Positions 45,717 through 54,940 of a stretch of 64,000 bases of DNA are shown one piece after another. The stretch comes from JAGRKR01 sp041397725. GTDB taxonomy: Bacteria > Pseudomonadota > Alphaproteobacteria > Rhizobiales > Hyphomicrobiaceae. The stretch spans positions 124,001 through 188,000 of the forward strand of contig JAWKVZ010000006.1 in the NCBI GenBank assembly GCA_041397725.1, given 5' to 3'. The notes under the pieces were generated by a model. It ran no database searches and had not been told where the DNA came from. It saw only the letters and a program-made list of their open reading frames with translations. Position numbers and translations under genes: made by a program. Numbering within the stretch: position 1 is the first letter of the stretch; every line of letters begins with the position of its first letter.

Positions 45717-45992
45717 GGATCGCCTCCCGTTTTTGCACTCGCTTCCGACCGAGGCCGAGCGAGTCGTTGAAGCTTACTCTGTAGCCGCCGCATGTGACAG
45801 GTATTTGCCTGCGCCCCGCGGCCCAGCATGCTCGGGTGTGGTCGGCAGCTCAGCCTCGCGGGCCGCATCGGGTGCGGCGTGAGCGACACAAGCTCTGCTT
45901 TTGTGAAGTCACCCCGCCACTCGTGCAGGAAACTTTTTACCTTCTCGGCTATGGTGATCCGCAGATCCCAAGTGATTGCAGAGGTTTCTCCG

Positions 45993-46349
45993 ATGAAGCG
46001 CAGCATTTTCGTGGCTCTGGCGGCGGCTCTGACCATGGGCTTCGTCACGGCGACACCGGCCGAGGCGGGCAAGCGGACGTACTCGAAGGCCCACAAGGCC
46101 AAGGTTGCCAAGCGCAGCTATCCCCGCCACCGGCACTACCGGGGCAAGCGCACCCGCGTGCTCGGCTTCTCGCGCCGCGTCGGTGGCTACTCCTACTCCT
46201 ATCCGGACTCGCTCCTCAGCTTCGACAACAGGCGCATCCTCAGGGACCGCGATCCGTATTTCGATCGCCAGGCCGGTCCGTTCGACTCGGGCTTCTTCTT
46301 CGACTCGGGCTCCCAGCCGCGCGGCGGTGACTCGCCCTACATGAACTGA
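45993..46349 (+). CDS. Small exported basic protein, unknown
   Basis: This 118-aa protein has a signal peptide (MKRSIFVALAAALTMGFVTATPAEAG, cleavage near residue 25). The mature part is very basic at first (KRTYSKAHKAKVAKRSYPRHRHYRGKRTR) and then Tyr/Ser/Phe/Asp-rich (YSYSYPDSLLSF, SGFFFDSGSQ). No cysteine. Family not recognised. Probably periplasmic or surface-bound. Confidence 0.68.
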   Translation: MKRSIFVALAAALTMGFVTATPAEAGKRTYSKAHKAKVAKRSYPRHRHYRGKRTRVLGFSRRVGGYSYSYPDSLLSFDNRRILRDRDPYFDRQAGPFDSGFFFDSGSQPRGGDSPYMN

Positions 46350-46520
46350 GCAGCCCGTCGCCACATGCGAGGCCTGCCCGCAGGTGTGGGCGGCTTTGCA
46401 CAGGCGCATGTGTTTCTCCTGTAGTGCTGCGGTCTTGCCCTAGCGGGCCGAACGGTTTGCCTTTATTAGCTGCTGAGGGTGACGGGGCAGGGCCTTGTCG
46501 ATTGTGCAGCGAGGGGAACC

Positions 46521-47045
46521 ATGAAGTTCAAGCTGACGACCGCAGCTATCGCAGCCGCGCTGATCGCCATGCCGATGGGCGGCGCAACGGCCTCCGGCAA
46601 GGAATGCAAGCGGCTCGGATTCCTCGTCAACGACTACGGCAAGGACGGTCCGACCAGGGACGCCAAGAAGCTGCTCGACAAGCACATCGTCGAGTGGACG
46701 AAGCAGCGCGGCATCAAGCGCTACTCGGTCGGCAAGAAAGACGTGAAGTGTGAGCTCTTTCTCGACGTCATCGTCTTCGACGAGCACACCTGCACAGCTT
46801 CCGCGACGGTCTGCTGGGACAAGGGCGCCGTCAGGACGCCGGTAAGGGCCGACGCGACCGGCAAGACTCCGGCAAAGAAGGCGACCACCGCCAAGAAGGC
46901 CCCTGCCAAGGCTCCGGGCGTCGTGACCGGCTCCATCAAGCCGAAGGCCGCGCCGAAGCCGCCGGCCGCCAAGCCCGCCGCTGCTGCGAAGCCGGCTCGG
47001 GCGCCAGCTGCCCCGAAGACAGAGAAGCCGGCTGAAAAGCAGTAG
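46521..47045 (+). CDS. Exported protein with Ala/Lys/Pro-rich tail
   Basis: This 174-aa protein has a signal peptide (FKLTTAAIAAALIAMPMGGATASG), a compact domain of about 75 residues with cysteines in GKECKRLG, DVKCELF and TCTASATVCW, and a tail of about 60 residues composed of AKKA, APK and AAKP units that looks like histone H1. The domain's four cysteines could form disulfides in the periplasm. A GVVTGSIKP segment in the tail is a motif I have often seen in exported proteins of this order. The ATG at 46521 follows GCGAGGGGAACC. The family name is not known to me. Confidence 0.75.
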   Translation: MKFKLTTAAIAAALIAMPMGGATASGKECKRLGFLVNDYGKDGPTRDAKKLLDKHIVEWTKQRGIKRYSVGKKDVKCELFLDVIVFDEHTCTASATVCWDKGAVRTPVRADATGKTPAKKATTAKKAPAKAPGVVTGSIKPKAAPKPPAAKPAAAAKPARAPAAPKTEKPAEKQ

Positions 47046-47058
47046 GCCGAACCGCGGG

Positions 47059-47079
47059 CGGGCCGTTTCTCACGGCCCG
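47059..47079. terminator. Hairpin at the fetB stop
   Basis: CGGGCCGT / ACGGCCCG form an 8-bp perfect stem with a five-base loop, between the convergent genes at 46521 and 47070. On the minus strand the stem includes the fetB stop codon. No long T-run. Confidence 0.5.
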
Positions 47080-47873
47080 TTCGCCTTCAGGCGGTCGAGA
47101 CGCAACCGGTGGCGGTCGTCCGTGATGAGCACGACCCCTCCGAACGCCGCCAGCAGAACGCCGAGAGCGGTGGCGCCCGCCAACACAAACATGATCATGA
47201 TCTGGTATTTCGCGGCCTCGACGGGATCGATGCCGGCGAGGATCTGACCCGTCATCATGCCGGGCAGCGATACGATCCCCGACGCCGCCATGCTGTTGAT
47301 CAGCGGCATCGTGCCCGTGCGCACGGCATCGCTCAGAACCCCGCTGAGCGCCTGCAGTCTCGTCGCCCCGAGCGCCAACCGCGCCTCGATCGCCGCGCGC
47401 TCACGCGTCGCGCCCGAGGTGAGCGCGTCGAGCGCCAGGCTCGCTCCTGTCAGCGTGTTGCCGAGCACCATGCCGAGAATGGGCAGGACATAGCGCGGCG
47501 CATACCAGGGCTCGGGCCCGAGGATCACAGCGACGCCGTAGAGCGTGGCGAGCAGACCTGTCGTGCTCAGCGTGCCCACCGACAGGACATAGGCGTACCA
47601 GCCGCCGATGCGCCGCTTCTGGCGCGCCAGCAGCTCGTGCCCGGCCACGCCCACCATGACCACGGCCAGCATCAGCGTCCAGAGCGGCGAGCTCTGCTGG
47701 AAGATGAACTTGAGCACGAAGCCGATGGCGGCGAGCTGTACGACCATGCGCACAGTGGTGAAGGCCAGACGCCGCTCCAGACCAAGCCCGAACGCCAGGG
47801 ACAGTGCGCCGTTGAGCAGGATGAGCACCGCCGCCAACACGAGATCGACGATGCTGAGCGAGACGAATGTCAT
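47070..47873 (-). CDS. fetB: Iron export ABC transporter permease (FetB/YbbM type)
   Basis: This is a 267-aa inner-membrane permease of the UPF0014 family with about six or seven hydrophobic segments. Conserved stretches are LGNTLTGASLALDAL, EARLALGATRLQAL and INSMAASGIVSLPGMMTGQILAG. In E. coli, FetAB exports iron and protects against peroxide. Its start overlaps the ATPase stop (ATGA), which shows coupling. Confidence 0.88.
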   Translation of the reverse strand: MTFVSLSIVDLVLAAVLILLNGALSLAFGLGLERRLAFTTVRMVVQLAAIGFVLKFIFQQSSPLWTLMLAVVMVGVAGHELLARQKRRIGGWYAYVLSVGTLSTTGLLATLYGVAVILGPEPWYAPRYVLPILGMVLGNTLTGASLALDALTSGATRERAAIEARLALGATRLQALSGVLSDAVRTGTMPLINSMAASGIVSLPGMMTGQILAGIDPVEAAKYQIMIMFVLAGATALGVLLAAFGGVVLITDDRHRLRLDRLKANGP

Positions 47874-48472
47874 GCCGCACCCGCCAGCCGCGATGGTCCC
47901 GGCAGAATGAGCTGGCTGTCGCTCATGCGCTCGATCAGTGCCTTGTCGTGACTGACGAGCACCAGCACGCGCCGCGACAGCAACTGGAAGCGCAGCAACT
48001 CCTCGACCATCGCCGCCGCCACGGCGTCGAGCGCCGACGTCGGCTCGTCCAGCAACAGCACCTTGGGCTCGTCGACGAGCGCGCGCACCATGCTCAAGCG
48101 CTGGCGCTCGCCGGTCGAGAGCTCGGCGATCGGTCTATCGAGCAACTGCATGTCGAGCCCGACCGCGGACGCCAGCCGCTCGACCCGCGTCATCGCCTGC
48201 GCGGGAAGATGCGCGCGCGGCGTGTCCTCCCACCAGCCCGGCTCCGCCGACACGTAGCGCACGCGTCGGCGCCACTCGGGAGCGGTCATCTCTCCACGTT
48301 CCGCGCCATCGAGGAAGAAGTGCCCGTCCACGGGATCGAGATCGGCGATGGCGCGCAACAGCCTGGTCTTGCCGGCACCCGATGGACCGACGATGGCGAA
48401 GCACTCGCCGCCGGGGATCTCGAATGTGAGCGGCGGCAGTCCGGGCAGTCTGAGATGGTCGATCCTGAGCAC
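47870..48472 (-). CDS. fetA: ABC transporter ATPase (FetA/YbbL type)
   Basis: This 200-aa ATPase partners FetB. Walker A is GPSGAGKT (about residues 29-36), the signature LSTGERQRLSMVRAL is slightly divergent from LSGGQ, and Walker B is KVLLLDEPTSALD. It begins with GTG. Together with fetB it forms a two-gene unit. Iron export is inferred from E. coli. Confidence 0.87.
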   Translation of the reverse strand: MLRIDHLRLPGLPPLTFEIPGGECFAIVGPSGAGKTRLLRAIADLDPVDGHFFLDGAERGEMTAPEWRRRVRYVSAEPGWWEDTPRAHLPAQAMTRVERLASAVGLDMQLLDRPIAELSTGERQRLSMVRALVDEPKVLLLDEPTSALDAVAAAMVEELLRFQLLSRRVLVLVSHDKALIERMSDSQLILPGPSRLAGAA

Positions 48473-48634
48473 CAGTCCCCCTCGCGCACCTCGCGGCCGA
48501 CGCTACGTCGGCCCCATCCCCCACGACGTTGAGCCTTACGCACGGCGCACCGCCCTGCTCTACGTCAAATGTGCGGCCGGCAACAACCGCCAACGACGGC
48601 GCGGCGCAGGCCCGATCGCGCCCAGCCGGGCGGA

Positions 48635-49099
48635 TCAGGCTCGATTGCGCCAGCGCCCCTCCGCATCCTGCTGCCAGTAGGAGACAGCGGCACCGGCTGC
48701 CTTGGCGGATTTCCAGGAGCCTCGCGCGGCAACCACGGCCTCCTCGTCGCGGCCATCGAAGAGAAGCACGACACGGCGATAGGAGGCCGTGTCTCCGAGC
48801 GGCACGCCATCGACCAGGAACCGCACGGCAGCAGCGTTCGGATTGTCAACGCCGAGCGTCAGCGCGATCGGCTGGCGCGCGGCCAGGTCGTCGCCGGCCA
48901 TGCCGTGCGGCAGAAAGCTCTCGTCGCGGTAGGTCCACAGCAACGTATCGATCGCCTCGAGCCGCTCCTGCGAGCCCGCCTGCACGACGGCGCGCCAGCC
49001 GCGCTCGAGCGTCTTCTCGAGCAAGGTCGGCAGCACGCGCTCGAGTGGTTGGTTCTCGAGGTGATAGAACAGCACTTCGGTGGCGTCTTGCTCTGTCAT
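48635..49099 (-). CDS. holC: DNA polymerase III subunit chi
   Basis: The chi subunit of the clamp-loader complex, which links it to SSB. The 154-aa protein has the typical opening VLFYHLENQPLERVLPTLLEKTLERGWRAVVQ, the SQERLEAIDTLLWTYRDESFLPHG core and the C-terminal FDGRDEEAV ... W. Its length and pattern fit the alphaproteobacterial HolC; the usual neighbour pepA is not seen here. Confidence 0.9.
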   Translation of the reverse strand: MTEQDATEVLFYHLENQPLERVLPTLLEKTLERGWRAVVQAGSQERLEAIDTLLWTYRDESFLPHGMAGDDLAARQPIALTLGVDNPNAAAVRFLVDGVPLGDTASYRRVVLLFDGRDEEAVVAARGSWKSAKAAGAAVSYWQQDAEGRWRNRA

Positions 49100-49316
49100 T
49101 CCGGCGCGCTCTCAGGGATCTGGGGCGACGGGCCAAGATAGTTCGCCATGTACCACTTGTCGCGTCTCGCGGGAGTACCTATGTTCCGCGGTCCGGGTTG
49201 GCGCTGGCTTCGCTGGCATGCCGACCCGTGCGGGCTGGAGCGCTGGCGCCACACGTCTTCGGACGTTCGGCGACGGATGCTCCGGCCCGCTGACATTTCG
49301 GACTCTGCCGATGCCG

Positions 49317-50654
49317 TCAGGCGTAGGGGTTCTTGCCTTTGCGCAAGTGCAGGCGGATGGGCACACCCGCGAGGTCGAACGTCGCGCGCAACCCGTTCAC
49401 GAGATAGCGGTGATAAGCCTTGGGCAGGGCCTGAGGCTGCGAGCAGAAGACGACGAACGTCGGCGGCCGCGCGTTCGGCTGCGTCATGTAGCGCAGCTTG
49501 ATCCGCCGTCCGCGGGCAGCCGGAGGCGCGTGACGGCCCAGGGCCTCCTCGAGCCAGCGATTGAGGTCTGGCGTGGAGACGCGATGGTTCCAGCGCTCGT
49601 AGGCCGCCAGGACTGCCGCCATCAGCTTGTCGAGGCCACGCCCGGACAGGGCCGAGAGCGTCACGAGCGGCACCCCCTTCACCTCCGAGATACGCTCGAC
49701 CTCGCCGCGAATGGCCGTGAGCTGCTGCTGCTTGTCCTCGACGAGGTCCCACTTGTTGATCGCCACGACCACCGCTCGCCCTTCCTCGACGACGAGTTCG
49801 AGGATGGACAGGTCCTGGTGCTCCATCGGGCATTCCGCATCGACCACCAGCACCACCACCTCGGCAAAACGGATGGCCTGCAGCGTGTCGCCGACGGAGA
49901 GCCGCTCGGCGCGCTCCTTGACGCGCGCGCGGCGCCGGAGGCCGGCCGTATCGTAGATGCGGATCTGCCGCCCATCCCATTCGAGATCGGAGGACACCGC
50001 ATCCCGGGTGAGACCCGGCTCCGGCCCCGTGATCATGCGATCGGCGCCGAGCAGCGCGTTGACCAGGGTCGACTTGCCGGCGTTCGGCCGGCCGACGATG
50101 GCGAGCTTGAGCGGGCGCTCCTCCTCGTCGTCCGTCCCGGGCTTCGTCTCAGCCTCATCCTTGGCCAGCGCCGCCACGATGTCTCGCATGAGCGGCGCGA
50201 TGCCCTCGCCGTGCTCGGCGGAAACGGCGACCGGCTCGCCCAGCCCCAAGGCGAATGCCTCGTAGATGCCGGGCTCGGCGGCGCGCCCCTCGCACTTGTT
50301 GGCGATAAGGATGGAGGGCTTGCCGGATCGGCGGACCAGATCGGCGAAGACGCGATCATCGGGGAGCACCCCTTGGCGCGCATCCAGAACGAACAGCACG
50401 AGGTCGGCCTCGGTAATGGCGGCCTCGGTCTGCTGGCGCATCCGCCCGGCGATGCTCGCGTCGTCGGCCTCCTCGAGGCCCGCGGTGTCTATGAGGCGAA
50501 CCGTCAGACCCAGGATCTCGGCCTCATCCATGCGCCGGTCGCGCGTCAGACCCGGCATGTCGCTCACCAGCGCGCTACGCCGCCCGAGCAGCCGGTTGTA
50601 GAGGGTCGACTTTCCGACATTGGGACGGCCGACGATGGCGACGGTGGGGTGCAT
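49317..50654 (-). CDS. der: Ribosome assembly GTPase Der (EngA)
   Basis: This GTPase needed for 50S assembly has two tandem G domains: P-loops GRPNVGKST (about residues 9-17) and GRPNAGKST (about 186-194), each with DTAGL and NKWD/NKCE motifs (NKCEGRA, NKWDLV). A C-terminal KH-like domain ends with KGKNPYA. The 445 aa are normal. It lies downstream of bamB, as in many proteobacteria. Confidence 0.96.
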   Translation of the reverse strand: MHPTVAIVGRPNVGKSTLYNRLLGRRSALVSDMPGLTRDRRMDEAEILGLTVRLIDTAGLEEADDASIAGRMRQQTEAAITEADLVLFVLDARQGVLPDDRVFADLVRRSGKPSILIANKCEGRAAEPGIYEAFALGLGEPVAVSAEHGEGIAPLMRDIVAALAKDEAETKPGTDDEEERPLKLAIVGRPNAGKSTLVNALLGADRMITGPEPGLTRDAVSSDLEWDGRQIRIYDTAGLRRRARVKERAERLSVGDTLQAIRFAEVVVLVVDAECPMEHQDLSILELVVEEGRAVVVAINKWDLVEDKQQQLTAIRGEVERISEVKGVPLVTLSALSGRGLDKLMAAVLAAYERWNHRVSTPDLNRWLEEALGRHAPPAARGRRIKLRYMTQPNARPPTFVVFCSQPQALPKAYHRYLVNGLRATFDLAGVPIRLHLRKGKNPYA

Positions 50655-50736
50655 GGCTGCGGAAATACTCTCCGGGGCGGACCGCCGGCGACGGCCGCTG
50701 CGGTCGCAGGACTCGCCCCTGGCCGGGGGCGCTCGA

Positions 50737-52086
50737 TCAGTTCAATGCGATCAGCCGGGCCTTGTCGGTCAGCACGTACATGCGGCCCTGGGCGACGACC
50801 GGTGCGATGAAGACGGGCTGTCCCACGGAAAGCTGCGCACCGATCTTGCCCGTCATCGCATCGACGCTGATGACGCGGCCCTTCGACGACGTCAGCCAGA
50901 GCCGGCCGCCGGCCAGAACGGGTCCGCTCCAGGTCTTGTCGCCCGGAAGCTTCGTCGTCCACTGCACCTTGCCGTCCTGGCGGCTCAGGGCCATCAGACG
51001 GCCGTTGATATCGACCACGAAGACGCTGCCGCCGGCGACCCATGGCGCCTGGATACTGGCGATGTTCGCCGACCATATCAGCTCGCCACTGCGCTGCGAC
51101 GTCGCAAGCATGCGGCCGCCGTGACCGACGGCGTAGACCGTGCCACCGGCAATGGCCGGGCGGGCCGCGTCACTGATGGCGGCGAGCCCCGAGGTCGAGC
51201 GGGTGCTCCCGGACAGCGATTCCGTCCAGAGCTGCTGACCATCCGAGACCTTGAGCGCCACGACCTCGCCGGAGGGATAGGGAATGATCACCGTTTCGCC
51301 ATCCACGGCCGGGCTGACGTTGGCCAGAATGCTCATGCGCTCCGGCAGACCGCGGAAGGTCCACACCTCGCTGCCGTCGGCGCCGGAGAGACAGTAGAAG
51401 CGCCCCTGCGCCGTCATGACGAAGAGCTTGTCACCGGCCGCCGTCGGCGAGGTCCGAACGGGAACGCCGAGGTTCTTTTCCCACAGCTTCTTGCCCGTGC
51501 GGGCCTCGAGCGCCACCACGATGCCGTAGCCCGTACCCACGTAGATCCGCCCGCCCTCCGCCGCCAGACCGCCGCCGTAGCCTTCCCGCGCCCGCTCGTT
51601 GCTGGGCGACACCGATACGCGCCAGATGGCGGCGCCGGTCGTCGAGAAGGCGCTGACACGGCCGGCGGCATCGAGCGTGTAGATGCGGCCGTCAGCGACG
51701 ATGGGGCTCGCCGTCAGGCGGCCATAGGAGCTCGAGCCGGTGCCGACGTCGGCGCTCCAGACCGTACGGAGCGTGGCGCCGATCATGAGATGCCCCGGCG
51801 CGTTGGTGGGGGTGCCGCCAGGCTGCGTCCAGTCGGGATTGGTCTGCGCCACCGGCAAGGCGATGGGCTTGTCGGCGGGCGCCAGCTCGCTCCCCACCTT
51901 GTCGGGCGCATCGAGCACGGCGATGCGCTTGCCCGGCAACGGCTGCTGTTTCTCTGCGAACGGGTTGAGGTCGCGCAGCTTCGGCAGGCTGTCACCGCCG
52001 CAGCCCGCGAGCGTCAGCGCCAGCGCCGCCGGGCCGAGCCATGCGAGCTTCGACCGCCACGTCAGCCCCTGCGCCTCATGCCTCAT
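50737..52086 (-). CDS. bamB: Outer-membrane assembly lipoprotein BamB-like (PQQ propeller)
   Basis: This 449-aa protein is an eight-bladed propeller lipoprotein. The lipobox LAGC is at residues 26-29 (Cys29), followed by repeated PQQ-type blades (GRIYTLDAAGRVSAFSTTGAAIWRVSV, GYGIVVALEARTGKKLWEKNL, GRLMALSRQDGKVQWTTKL). BamB supports BamA in inserting outer-membrane beta-barrels. It is 82 bp before der and 10 bp after the YfgM-like gene, the classic yfgM-bamB-der order. Confidence 0.9.
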   Translation of the reverse strand: MRHEAQGLTWRSKLAWLGPAALALTLAGCGGDSLPKLRDLNPFAEKQQPLPGKRIAVLDAPDKVGSELAPADKPIALPVAQTNPDWTQPGGTPTNAPGHLMIGATLRTVWSADVGTGSSSYGRLTASPIVADGRIYTLDAAGRVSAFSTTGAAIWRVSVSPSNERAREGYGGGLAAEGGRIYVGTGYGIVVALEARTGKKLWEKNLGVPVRTSPTAAGDKLFVMTAQGRFYCLSGADGSEVWTFRGLPERMSILANVSPAVDGETVIIPYPSGEVVALKVSDGQQLWTESLSGSTRSTSGLAAISDAARPAIAGGTVYAVGHGGRMLATSQRSGELIWSANIASIQAPWVAGGSVFVVDINGRLMALSRQDGKVQWTTKLPGDKTWSGPVLAGGRLWLTSSKGRVISVDAMTGKIGAQLSVGQPVFIAPVVAQGRMYVLTDKARLIALN

Positions 52087-52096
52087 CCCGTGCTCC

Positions 52097-52819
52097 TTAC
52101 TTGGCCTTCGGCTGAGCAGGCGGGGGCGCCTTGGCCGGTGGCGTTGCCGGCTTTGCAGGCGATGCCTCGCCGATCATGGCCAACATCATGTTGGCACGCT
52201 GGCGCATCGCCTGTGGTGTGCCCCGATCCGTCAGCAGCGTCTCGAACAGCTTGCGTGCCTCGGCCGTCTTGCCGGCCTTCACAGCGGCGAGCCCGAGAAG
52301 CTCGCGAGCGCTGAAACGCCAGACATTCTTGTCGTTATTAAGAGCGTTGAGCCGATTCTGCATCTCCGTCCAGTCCGCAGCATCAACTCTCAACAGAGCG
52401 GCTTTAAGGCGGGCGAGATCCCTGAGGATCTGATCCCCGCCCCCGTCAGCGGCCACCTTGTCGAAGGCAGCGACCGCGTCGGCCGTCTTGCCGGCCGCGG
52501 CGAGATCGCCGGCGAGCCTCATCTGCGCGAGCTGACGGTATCCGCCGCGCCCCTCTTTCGCGAGCGCGGCCAACAGCTTCTCGGATTCTGCGGTCTTGCC
52601 GGTGCTCGCGAGCTTCATCGCCTCGGAATAGCGATCGCCACTGCGCTCGGCGGCCGTGCGCTCATAGTGCTGCCAGCCCTTGTAGCCGCCGACACCGAGC
52701 ACCACGGCAAAGGCCGCCCCGAGGATCAGAACGCCATACTTCTTCCAGGCGTTCTCCAGCTTTTCACGCCGGATTTCCTCTTGGACCTCTCTGATTAGGC
52801 TATCGTCTTCCTGCGCCAT
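52097..52819 (-). CDS. YfgM-like membrane-anchored TPR protein
   Basis: This 240-aa protein has a cytoplasmic start (MAQEDDSLIREVQEEIRREKLENAWKKYG), one membrane segment (VLILGAAFAVVLGVGGYKGW) and periplasmic TPR-like helices of the YfgM / TPR_21 type. YfgM in E. coli is a periplasmic chaperone partner of SecYEG and PpiD. A Pro/Ala/Lys tail (AKPATPPAKAPPPAQPKAK) ends it. The ATG at 52819 is preferred. It opens the yfgM-bamB-der unit. Confidence 0.88.
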   Translation of the reverse strand: MAQEDDSLIREVQEEIRREKLENAWKKYGVLILGAAFAVVLGVGGYKGWQHYERTAAERSGDRYSEAMKLASTGKTAESEKLLAALAKEGRGGYRQLAQMRLAGDLAAAGKTADAVAAFDKVAADGGGDQILRDLARLKAALLRVDAADWTEMQNRLNALNNDKNVWRFSARELLGLAAVKAGKTAEARKLFETLLTDRGTPQAMRQRANMMLAMIGEASPAKPATPPAKAPPPAQPKAK

Positions 52820-53006
52820 CCACCGAGCCGCTTCTTTTCGCGCCTGAGCGCCCACAAAATCCCTGTGCGAGACGGCCTGAGCCGCGGGCCAAGCCCGTGC
52901 CTCGCGCGGCATAGATAGCCTCTTGAACGCTCATAGGCAAAAATAATGGTCACGCCCTGCACATGAGGAGCGCGCCGCAGGCCTGGCAGAGGACGTTACG
53001 AACCCG

Positions 53007-53900
53007 CTAGCTTCGGCTGCTTTTCGACTTTTTCGTGGCCCCGGCGCCGCCGGCCGAGGTGGCTTTCGTGGCGTCGATCTCGCCCGCCTTCATGGCGTAG
53101 GTATGCTCCGTGCCGGGAAAAGACCGATCCCGCACGGCTGCCGCGTAGCCCGCGATCGCCCGCTCGATGGCCTCCCCCACCTTGCCGAACTCCTTGACGA
53201 ACTTGGGAACGCGCGGCGACAGCCCGAGCATGTCCTCCATCACGAGGATCTGTCCATCGCAGGCGGCAGAAGCGCCGATGCCGATGGTCGGAATGGGAAT
53301 GGCCTGGCTGATGCGGGCAGCCAGCGGCTCCGCGATCGCCTCCAGCACGACCGCGAAGGCGCCAGCCTCGGCCACCTGACGGGCGTCCTCCTCGAGTGCC
53401 GCCCACTGGTCGAGACTGCGTCCCTGGCTCTTGAACCCGCCGAGCGTATTGATCGACTGCGGGGTCAAGCCGATGTGCGCCATGACCGGGATGCCGCGAT
53501 CGACGAGGAAGCGGATGGTCTCCGCCATGCGGCGCCCCCCTTCCAGCTTCACGGCGCCGCAGTCCGTCTCCTTCATCACGCGCGCGGCGTTGCGGAAGGC
53601 GACCGATGGGCTCTCCTCGTACGTGCCGAACGGCAGGTCCACGACCACCAGGGCCCGCTTGGCGCCCCTGACCACTGCCTTGCCGTGCATCATCATGAGC
53701 TCGAGGGGCACCGGCACGGTCGTCTCGTAGCCGTGCATGACCATGCCGAGACTGTCACCGACGAGCAGGAAATCCACGAACTTGTCGGCAATCGCCGCCG
53801 TATGTGCGTGATAGGCCGTCAACGACACGATGGGCTCGCGCCCCTTGCGGGCGGTGATCTCGGGCGCCGTGATGCGCTTGATGGTGGACTGTGTCGACAT
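53007..53900 (-). CDS. panB: 3-methyl-2-oxobutanoate hydroxymethyltransferase PanB
   Basis: This enzyme transfers a hydroxymethyl group from methylene-THF to 2-oxoisovalerate in pantothenate (CoA) synthesis. It has DFLLVGDSLGMVMHGYETTVPVPLELM, FGTYEESPSVAFRNAARVMKETDCGAVKLEGG, VMAHIGLTPQS and the active-site IGIGASAACDGQILVMEDMLGL. A short Lys/Ser-rich tail (about 25 residues, ATKKSKSSRS) extends the usual end. panC is not adjacent. Confidence 0.95.
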   Translation of the reverse strand: MSTQSTIKRITAPEITARKGREPIVSLTAYHAHTAAIADKFVDFLLVGDSLGMVMHGYETTVPVPLELMMMHGKAVVRGAKRALVVVDLPFGTYEESPSVAFRNAARVMKETDCGAVKLEGGRRMAETIRFLVDRGIPVMAHIGLTPQSINTLGGFKSQGRSLDQWAALEEDARQVAEAGAFAVVLEAIAEPLAARISQAIPIPTIGIGASAACDGQILVMEDMLGLSPRVPKFVKEFGKVGEAIERAIAGYAAAVRDRSFPGTEHTYAMKAGEIDATKATSAGGAGATKKSKSSRS

Positions 53901-54239
53901 GGGCGATCTCCAAGGTACGCGAAACGTCAGGCGCGGCCGGTCATTACGATCAGCATGGCAACCGGCCCCGGCGCTCCGGCGGGCTGAGCGGAGTGTGCTC
54001 GACTTCGGGGCAATTGCTGCCGCGATCTGTCAAAGTCGTAAATCACACGCCGGAGCCACGGGGCAGAGCGCCTGCGATGCCGCCTCGCCAGCCCGGATAA
54101 TGCGCTTTCCGCGAGCGCTGGCAAGCCCGCTCCATCCTGAAACTGGCGAGCCTCGGGCCGGCCCCCTGCGCGCGCCATCCCCGCTCGAGGCATTGGCGAA
54201 CGGCCGTGCGCGATCCGGCGCCCGATCGGCCGATCGCAC
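53901..54239. other. Intergenic region, panB / nnrU
   Basis: This 339-bp stretch is the promoter side of panB and the 3' side of the NnrU gene. Short open frames are present but lack ribosome sites; I see no RNA gene or terminator. Confidence 0.45.
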
Positions 54240-54803
54240 TCAGACGATTGGCACGCCGATCAAGTAGGGGTGGCCCCACTTCACGAACAGCAGATAGAGC
54301 GCCAGCCCGATCACCAGCGCGATCACGTCGTTGCGCGCCGGCCCGCTGCGGATCGTGACGAGCCCCGCCCGCTCACGCGACTTGAGCGAGATCCGGTCGT
54401 AGACCGCCCAGGCGAGAAGCCCGCCGAACAGGATGAGCGACTTGAGATCGCCGCGCACGAGCAGATGCGCGAGCGCCCAGAGCTTTACAGCGGTGATCAT
54501 CGGATGGCGCACACGCGCGCTGAAGCGGCCGGGCAGATAGGCCATGACGAGCAGCGGAAACACCGGCAGCATCAGCGCCATGGTGGCATGGCGGCCCCAG
54601 GCTGGCGGCGTCCAAACACCGATATGCTTGCCCTTGGCATAGCCGGCCACGATCAGCGCGAAACCGGCCAGCGCCACCAGCGAGAACAGGCCCTTGTAAG
54701 CGCCCTCACCCATGCGCTGGACCAGCCCGGAGCGGAGCTCCGGTGCCGTCGGCACGAGATGGATGAGCACAAACAGCGCCAGGCCCAGCGTCATGATCAG
54801 CAT
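54240..54803 (-). CDS. NnrU family membrane protein
   Basis: This 187-aa inner-membrane protein has about five hydrophobic segments. It matches the NnrU/MAPEG-like family: LALFVLIHLVPTAPELRS, YKGLFSLVALAGFALIVAGYAKG, RHPMITAVKLWALAHLLVRGDLKSLILFGGLLAWAVYDRISLKSRE. NnrU is linked to nitrite and nitric-oxide reduction in Rhodobacter, and the family also includes the beta-carotene isomerase-like Z-ISO. No denitrification gene is nearby. The ATG at 54803 is chosen over an upstream one. Confidence 0.88.
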   Translation of the reverse strand: MLIMTLGLALFVLIHLVPTAPELRSGLVQRMGEGAYKGLFSLVALAGFALIVAGYAKGKHIGVWTPPAWGRHATMALMLPVFPLLVMAYLPGRFSARVRHPMITAVKLWALAHLLVRGDLKSLILFGGLLAWAVYDRISLKSRERAGLVTIRSGPARNDVIALVIGLALYLLFVKWGHPYLIGVPIV

Positions 54804-54940
54804 ATTGTTCCCCGATGCCTTCCGGTACGAGCCAGCCTCCACGGCGCCGCATTCTGACGGCTGATGCTGCCGCTGTCATCCGCGCAATGCTATGGTCCGC
54901 CCGCCCTGGGGCAGGGCAGCGGCCAGGACGGGTGGGGACG

